Source: JBEKCP01 sp050014815 (GTDB taxonomy: Bacteria; Planctomycetota; Planctomycetia; Pirellulales; Thermoguttaceae). Taken from it: a DNA stretch of 18,692 bases. Position 1 is the stretch's first letter. Each line of letters begins with the position of its first letter. Of the stretch, positions 14,217 through 18,692 are shown in pieces. The DNA is taken from the NCBI GenBank assembly GCA_050014815.1, contig JBEKCP010000041.1, positions 1 through 18,692 of the forward strand, given 5' to 3'. A program made the translations under genes and the position numbers. The notes under the pieces were generated by a model. It did not search any database, was not told the DNA's origin, and saw only the letters and a program-made list of their open reading frames with translations.

Positions 14217-14307
14217 GGGATCCCCCAATCTCTGCCGAGGTTGACCGACTCGTGTCCCTATAATCGGCAAAGTCGGGTGCAGTCGTTAAGTCTTTTGCGA
14301 TCCGAAG

Positions 14308-14335
14308 ATAATGCGCAGATTGCGCAAAGTGCCAA
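14308..14335 (-). promoter_or_regulatory. Candidate sigma-70 promoter for BBP7-GH51 operon
   Basis: On the minus strand TTGGCA (14335-14330), a 16-base spacer, then CATTAT (14313-14308). It matches the -35 consensus at five of six positions and the -10 at four of six. It points at the barrel gene about 90 bases away. Found by eye only. Confidence 0.3.
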
Positions 14336-14347
14336 TCTTGACATAAT
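14320..14347 (+). promoter_or_regulatory. Candidate sigma-70 promoter for giant surface protein
   Basis: TTGCGC (14320-14325), a 16-base spacer, then CATAAT (14342-14347), matching the -10 consensus at five of six. It overlaps the opposing candidate promoter, which would make the two genes mutually exclusive or jointly controlled. Found by eye only. Confidence 0.28.
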
Positions 14348-14422
14348 CGTCCCAGCCAGTCGCGATAAAGCCCCTGCCGGCGACTATTGGGGCCATTTCC
14401 TGGCATTAAACTCCGAACTAGA

Positions 14423-14439
14423 TTATCATGGAATGATAA
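14423..14439. promoter_or_regulatory. Operator-like palindrome TTATCAT-GGA-ATGATAA
   Basis: A perfect 7-bp inverted repeat around a 3-base centre, in the leader of the surface-protein gene. It could bind a dimeric regulator or form a weak RNA hairpin. It is too short and AT-rich to be a terminator without a U tract. Confidence 0.35.
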
Positions 14440-14545
14440 CACCATGCGGGGCCTTCAAAGGGCGGAGGTCATCGCTGGCTTTTCGGTGTCTTCCACCAGT
14501 TGGTCTTCCCATCAGTTGTTCCCCTTTTTGCGTTGCTGAAGCACC

Positions 14546-17500
14546 ATGAAAAAGCAATCCCGCTCCCGTCGGTCTCGATTATTCGATAAACGATCCTCGC
14601 AGAACCGCCGGCGATCGCGCCGGGCAGTGTTCGAGTTGCTCGAGAGTCGGTGGGTCCTCAGCCCAACTCTTATTACCCCCCCGAACCAGGTGGTGTCGCC
14701 CGGGAGCCCCTACCTGATCGCGCTGGAGGCCACAGACCCCACAGAACCCAACGAGACGATCACCTACAGCAACCCCACGAGCGACAACCCGGGGATCACC
14801 GTCGCCCTTACCCCGGACACCGGCCAGACCGACAACAGCCTGAGCATCTCGGTCAGTCACGCGTCTTCGGGGGCCGGGGATCCGGCGTTTTCGGGCACGA
14901 TGACGTTCCAGATGCTCGGCGGCGCCGGCGAGGCCCCGCACACCGTAGCCCGAATCGCGGGACTGGTCGAAGACGGGAGCTACATGGCGGGCAGCCCCAG
15001 CCCCAGGTTCTACCAGATCGTCAACAATTCGGCGACGAACACCTACTACATCCAGGGAGGAACGCAGTCGACCGTGAGGGAACCGGCCGAGATCGGCTCG
15101 ATGGAGTTCACTACGCCCGGCATCCTGGCGATCGCGAACCGCGGCGGCACCGCGACCGACTCGAACGACTTCTTCATCACGACGAAGCCGAGCCCATTGC
15201 TCGACAACACCGACACGATTTTCGGCGTGCAGACGGGGGGGGAGCTCGTGCGGCAGGAGATCGCTTCCGTCGCCACCTCGGGGAGCGGTTACACGCCGGC
15301 ATCGGCGGTCACCATCACCTCGATGTCGGTCTCTACCGACTCGCTCGACGGCGTCCTGTTGTTGAAGGTGAGTTCTTCGGCGACGGGCTCCGCCACAATC
15401 CAGGTGACGGCCACCGACAGCCAGGGCAACCAGACCATAGAGTCGTTCGTGGTCACGTCCGGCCAGCCGATCCTGACCACGATCCCCGACATTACGATGC
15501 CGGCGAACACGGGCAGCGCGGGCTACAAGGGGTACACGTTCAACGCCTCGGCGACGATCAAGTCCGGTGATTACGTCACCTACAGCGCCGTTCTGGACCC
15601 GTTGGGCACGCAGGACGTGTCGGTGACGTCGACGTCGGCCGGGGCGGTGACGGTCATGCCCAACCCGGGCGTCGTCGGCGTGGCGGTCATGGACGTGACC
15701 GTGACGGACACCACCAATGGTACGGCGGATACCCAGCAGGTTCCGGTCCTGATCGATCCGTTGGCCCCGACCGGCGTCACCTTCACGGCGCCGGCCGGCC
15801 AGCTCAACGGGTACACCAACCTGGACAATTCGTCCCTGGACCAAGCACTCACCTTCCACGTCACCGGCGTCCTCAGCGGGGCCGAGGTCAGCATCCTGGC
15901 CAACGGCGCCGTGATCGGCACGGGCACGGGCCAATCGGACGGGACGGCCGACGTGACCACCGACGGCACGACTGCTCTCGCCGAGCAAACCTACACGATC
16001 ACCGCCGAACAGACGCTCACGGGACAAGCGGTGCCGGTCGAGGGCCACAGCGACGTCGATCTGGCCGGCCCAGCTTCGTCGGCCTCGACCCAGATCACGG
16101 TCGATACCACGCCGCCGACGGTCTCGGGGGTGTCCTCCCCGGAGGCCGCCGGTTCCGCCCACACGACGGGCGCCATCATTCCGATTACGGTCAACTTCAG
16201 CGAGCCGGTCTACGTGAATACCGTCTCCGGCACGCCGCAATTGGACCTGAACGCGAGTTTCAGCGCGGTGGCGACGTATGCCAGCGGCACGGGCACGTCC
16301 ACGCTCACCTTCGACTATAGGGTGGCCGACGGGGACAATGCCGCGCCCTTGGACTATTTACTGACGACGGCCTTGGATCTCAACGGCGGCAGCATCCAGG
16401 ACGCGGCGAGCAATGCCGCCGATCCGACCCTGCCGGACATCGGCACCGACGGTCTGGCCGCCCGGAACGTCGTTATCGACACCACGGCCCCGACCGTCTT
16501 GGACGTCTCTTCCTCGGCGACCGCCGACTCCGCCTACAAGGCGGGGGCGGTGATCCCGATTACGATCACCTTCAGCGAGCCGGTCAACGCGAGTACCGTG
16601 TCCGGCACGCCGCGGTTGACGCTCAACGCCCGTTCCACCGCCGTGGCCAGCTATGCCGGGGGCACTGGAACTGCCACGCTCACCTTCGACTATACGGTGG
16701 GCGCCGGGGACAATGCCTCGCCGTTGGACTACACCTCCACGGCGGACCTCGTGCTCAACGGCGGCAGCATCCAGGACCCGGCCGGCAATGCGACCGACCC
16801 GACCCTGCCGGATCCCGGCACGGACGGCCTGGCCGGCCAGAACCTCGTCGTGGACACCACGGCGCCGACCGTCCTGGACGTCTATTCCTCGGCGACCTAC
16901 GGCTCCTCCTACAAGATCGGCGACGCTATCACGATTACGATCGCGTTCAGCGAGCCGGTCAACGTGAGTACCGTGTCCGGCACGCCGCAGTTGACCTTGA
17001 ACGCCGGCACCACGGCAGCGCCCGCAGTCGCCGTCTACACCGAAGGCAGCGGGACCGACACGCTCACGTTCACCTACACGGTCGCTGCCGGGCAGAGTGC
17101 CGCGGTGCTGGACTATGCCTCCCCGACGGCCTTGGGGCTCAACGGCGGCAGCATCCAGGACTCGGCCGGCAATCCGGCTGTGCGGACCCTGCCGGCCATC
17201 GGTACGGACGACCTGGCGGCCCAGGCGATTGTTGTCGACGGCATCACCCCGACCGTCACCGCCGTCACTGCCTCCGCGGTCCCGAACTCCGCGTTCGTGG
17301 CGGGCGACTCGATCCCGATCTCGATCACCTTCAGCGAACCGGTTACCCTGACCGGCACGGGCACGCCGCAGTTGACCCTCAACGCCAGCTCCACGGCCGT
17401 GGCCGACTACACCGGCGGCAGTGGGACCGACACGCTCACGTTCAACTACACGGTGGCCCCCGGGGACAATGCCTCGCCGTTGAACTATTTCTCGACGACG

Positions 17501-18692
17501 GCGTTGAGTCTCAACGGCGACAGTCTCCAGAACGCGGTGGGCAATCCCGCCACGCTGACCCTGCCGGCCACCGGCACGGACGGCTTGGCCGCCCAGAAGC
17601 TGGTGGTCGACACGATCCCCCCGACCGTCACCGCCGTCACGACGAACCTGGCGACCGTATCGGCCGCCAACGTGGGGTCCGATAAGTTCACGGTCACCGT
17701 CGCCCTCAGCGAGCCGATGCAAAGCTCGTCCGTGCCGACGATCACCTTCACGCCCGATCTGACCGGCACCCTGACGCTTGACACGGGCAGTTGGACCGAC
17801 AGCACCCACTCCCACTACACGGCCGACTACAACGTGGCCAACGCCGGCGTTTCCCCCGAAAGCGTCGGTATCGGCGTGACGGGGGCCAAAGACGCGGCGG
17901 GCAATACGCTGACGCCCTATACGGGCACCAACAACTTCACCGTGGACACCCTCGATCCGGCGGTCATGAGCGTCACCCCAAACTTGACCACCTTGACGAC
18001 CGCTAACGCCGGCGCGGAGGCGTTCACCCTGACCGTGGTTTACAGCGAGGCCATGAGCGCGACGCCCAGCCCTACGATCAGCTTCCCAATCTCGGGGAAA
18101 GACCCCACGACCGGCGGCACCCTCACGCTGAACTCCGGAAATTGGACCAACAGCACGACGTACGTGGCCACCTATGACGTGGCCAACAAGGGCCTGACCA
18201 TGTCGGGCATCGGCGTCGAGGTCTCGGGGGCCATGGACTCCACCTCGACCCACACCCAGATCGTCTCCTCCACGTCCACCGTCTTCAGCATCGACATGCC
18301 TGCCACCAGCAAACTGTCCGGCTACGTCTATCTCGGCAGCGGCCCGTGGACGGCCTCCTCGATGGGCATTTCCGGCGTGACCGTCAGGCTTCTCATGGAG
18401 AACAGCCAGGGCACCTTCTCGGGGGTCGCGGGAACGTCGCCGGTCCAGACCGACGCCAGCGGGTGGTACACCTTCAAGGCCCTGGCGGCAGGGACCTATC
18501 GGATCCAAGTGACGCCCTCGCCCGACTACCGGGATGGCGTTGCCGCGGCGGGGAGTCTCGGGGGAACCGTCTCGACGGACCAGATCCAGGTCCAGGTCGG
18601 CTCCGGCGCCAACGGCACCGGGTACAATTTCAGCGCGGCGGGTATTCAGCCGTCGACGATCTCCGGCTGGCTCTGGTTCGCGTCCGCCCCGC
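14546..18692 (+). CDS. Giant surface protein: LEPR-XLL-like N-terminus, degenerate cyclophilin, Ig-like repeats, SdrD_B (3' end outside window)
   Basis: At least 1382 residues with the frame open to the right edge. A very basic N-terminus (KKQSRSRRSRLF) leads to FELLESRWVLS at about residues 30-40. This is a variant of the planctomycete LEPR-XLL motif found at the start of very large exported proteins, with Ser in place of Pro. Residues about 119-250 resemble a cyclophilin-type prolyl isomerase (VARIAGLVEDGSY, FYQIV, YYIQGG, GILAIANRG, NDFFIT, DTIFG) but the key residues are altered. Residues 520-1249 are six Ig-like/cadherin-like repeats. From about 1255 an SdrD_B/CnaB-like domain begins (SGYVYLGSGP, VQTDASGWYTFKALAAGTYR), followed by the start of another. 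Such architecture suggests an adhesin or matrix component at the cell surface. The ribosome site is weak. Downstream anchoring domains lie outside the window. Confidence 0.85.
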   Translation, partial: MKKQSRSRRSRLFDKRSSQNRRRSRRAVFELLESRWVLSPTLITPPNQVVSPGSPYLIALEATDPTEPNETITYSNPTSDNPGITVALTPDTGQTDNSLSISVSHASSGAGDPAFSGTMTFQMLGGAGEAPHTVARIAGLVEDGSYMAGSPSPRFYQIVNNSATNTYYIQGGTQSTVREPAEIGSMEFTTPGILAIANRGGTATDSNDFFITTKPSPLLDNTDTIFGVQTGGELVRQEIASVATSGSGYTPASAVTITSMSVSTDSLDGVLLLKVSSSATGSATIQVTATDSQGNQTIESFVVTSGQPILTTIPDITMPANTGSAGYKGYTFNASATIKSGDYVTYSAVLDPLGTQDVSVTSTSAGAVTVMPNPGVVGVAVMDVTVTDTTNGTADTQQVPVLIDPLAPTGVTFTAPAGQLNGYTNLDNSSLDQALTFHVTGVLSGAEVSILANGAVIGTGTGQSDGTADVTTDGTTALAEQTYTITAEQTLTGQAVPVEGHSDVDLAGPASSASTQITVDTTPPTVSGVSSPEAAGSAHTTGAIIPITVNFSEPVYVNTVSGTPQLDLNASFSAVATYASGTGTSTLTFDYRVADGDNAAPLDYLLTTALDLNGGSIQDAASNAADPTLPDIGTDGLAARNVVIDTTAPTVLDVSSSATADSAYKAGAVIPITITFSEPVNASTVSGTPRLTLNARSTAVASYAGGTGTATLTFDYTVGAGDNASPLDYTSTADLVLNGGSIQDPAGNATDPTLPDPGTDGLAGQNLVVDTTAPTVLDVYSSATYGSSYKIGDAITITIAFSEPVNVSTVSGTPQLTLNAGTTAAPAVAVYTEGSGTDTLTFTYTVAAGQSAAVLDYASPTALGLNGGSIQDSAGNPAVRTLPAIGTDDLAAQAIVVDGITPTVTAVTASAVPNSAFVAGDSIPISITFSEPVTLTGTGTPQLTLNASSTAVADYTGGSGTDTLTFNYTVAPGDNASPLNYFSTTALSLNGDSLQNAVGNPATLTLPATGTDGLAAQKLVVDTIPPTVTAVTTNLATVSAANVGSDKFTVTVALSEPMQSSSVPTITFTPDLTGTLTLDTGSWTDSTHSHYTADYNVANAGVSPESVGIGVTGAKDAAGNTLTPYTGTNNFTVDTLDPAVMSVTPNLTTLTTANAGAEAFTLTVVYSEAMSATPSPTISFPISGKDPTTGGTLTLNSGNWTNSTTYVATYDVANKGLTMSGIGVEVSGAMDSTSTHTQIVSSTSTVFSIDMPATSKLSGYVYLGSGPWTASSMGISGVTVRLLMENSQGTFSGVAGTSPVQTDASGWYTFKALAAGTYRIQVTPSPDYRDGVAAAGSLGGTVSTDQIQVQVGSGANGTGYNFSAAGIQPSTISGWLWFASAP
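16103..18292 (+). repeat. Six tandem Ig-like domain repeats
   Basis: Units start at the Asp of D(T)(T/I)xPTV at 16103, 16478, 16853, 17237, 17609 and 17945, with spacings of 375, 375, 384, 372 and 336 bases. The first four are close relatives (FSEPV, GTPQLTLNA, LTFDYTV, GDNASPLDY, LNGGSIQD, LPxxGTDGLA). The last two belong to a related shorter type (SEPMQSS, SEAMSAT). Conserved blocks are visible at DNA level too, for example the LTFDYTV-GDNASPLDY coding stretch, consistent with repeat growth by unequal exchange. Confidence 0.85.

Larger units (their letters stand above)
14217..14545. promoter_or_regulatory. Divergent intergenic region, comparatively AT-rich
   Basis: 329 bases between the divergent barrel and surface-protein genes, less GC-rich than the coding DNA around it. 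It holds two overlapping promoter-like pairs and a small palindrome, listed separately, and no gene that I can support. The surface-protein leader is about 200 bases if the proposed promoter is right. Confidence 0.5.

Noticed and set aside
14338..14369. TTGACA at 14338-14343 as the -35 box of the surface-protein promoter
   Set aside because: The nearest -10-like hexamer, GATAAA, is 20 bases away, too far. The overlapping TTGCGC-16-CATAAT pair is better.
14579..18508. Long minus-strand open frames (14579-16240 and 16358-18508) opposite the giant surface protein
   Set aside because: They are Arg/Gly/Val-rich antisense shadows of a GC-rich gene, without domains or ribosome sites. The plus-strand frame carries recognisable domains across the whole span.

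Overview
This 18.7 kb window looks like a chromosomal piece of a high-GC planctomycete, probably Pirellulales-like. The lineage call rests on family content: a DUF4838 glycoside-hydrolase-like protein, a BBP7-type outer-membrane barrel, a giant surface protein with an LEPR-XLL-like N-terminus, a prepilin/DUF1559-like helix, and the interspersed repeat GTAGGGTGGGTCGAGCG. No RNA gene, CRISPR array or intact insertion sequence was seen.

Layout. Positions 1-~140 (minus) hold the second-ATPase-domain fragment of an ABC-F protein (EttA-like), cut off from its N-terminal half by unrelated DNA. Positions ~140-430 are non-coding or degraded and end in interspersed repeats. Positions 431-3465 (minus) are a tight pair: a small secreted Tyr/Pro/Val-rich protein followed 8 bases later by a secreted DUF4838 enzyme-like protein. 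Positions 3632-9002 (minus) are an overlapping pair: an ECF sigma factor, then a 1598-residue protein fusing a cytoplasmic zinc anti-sigma domain, a membrane helix and a complete thioester alpha-2-macroglobulin. Positions 9375-10616 (plus) are a secreted class C beta-lactamase-like serine hydrolase. It converges on 10722-14216 (minus), a probable operon of a BBP7 outer-membrane barrel and a GH51 alpha-L-arabinofuranosidase. Divergent from the barrel, 14546 to the right edge (plus) is an open-ended giant surface protein with a degenerate cyclophilin domain, six Ig-like repeats and an SdrD_B-like domain.

Themes. Almost every product is predicted to be exported: envelope protein, glycan hydrolase, surface adhesin or envelope sensor. 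The strongest candidate for an undescribed system is the sigma / anti-sigma-A2M pair. Its predicted topology puts a protease-trapping macroglobulin outside the membrane on the same chain as the sigma-binding domain inside, so protease attack or thioester capture could be signalled directly to transcription. This is inference from architecture.

A second theme is domestication of palindromic repeats. Two of the large genes carry in-frame insertions of GC-rich hairpin elements that share one edge sequence, and a third gene takes its stop codon from an interspersed repeat.
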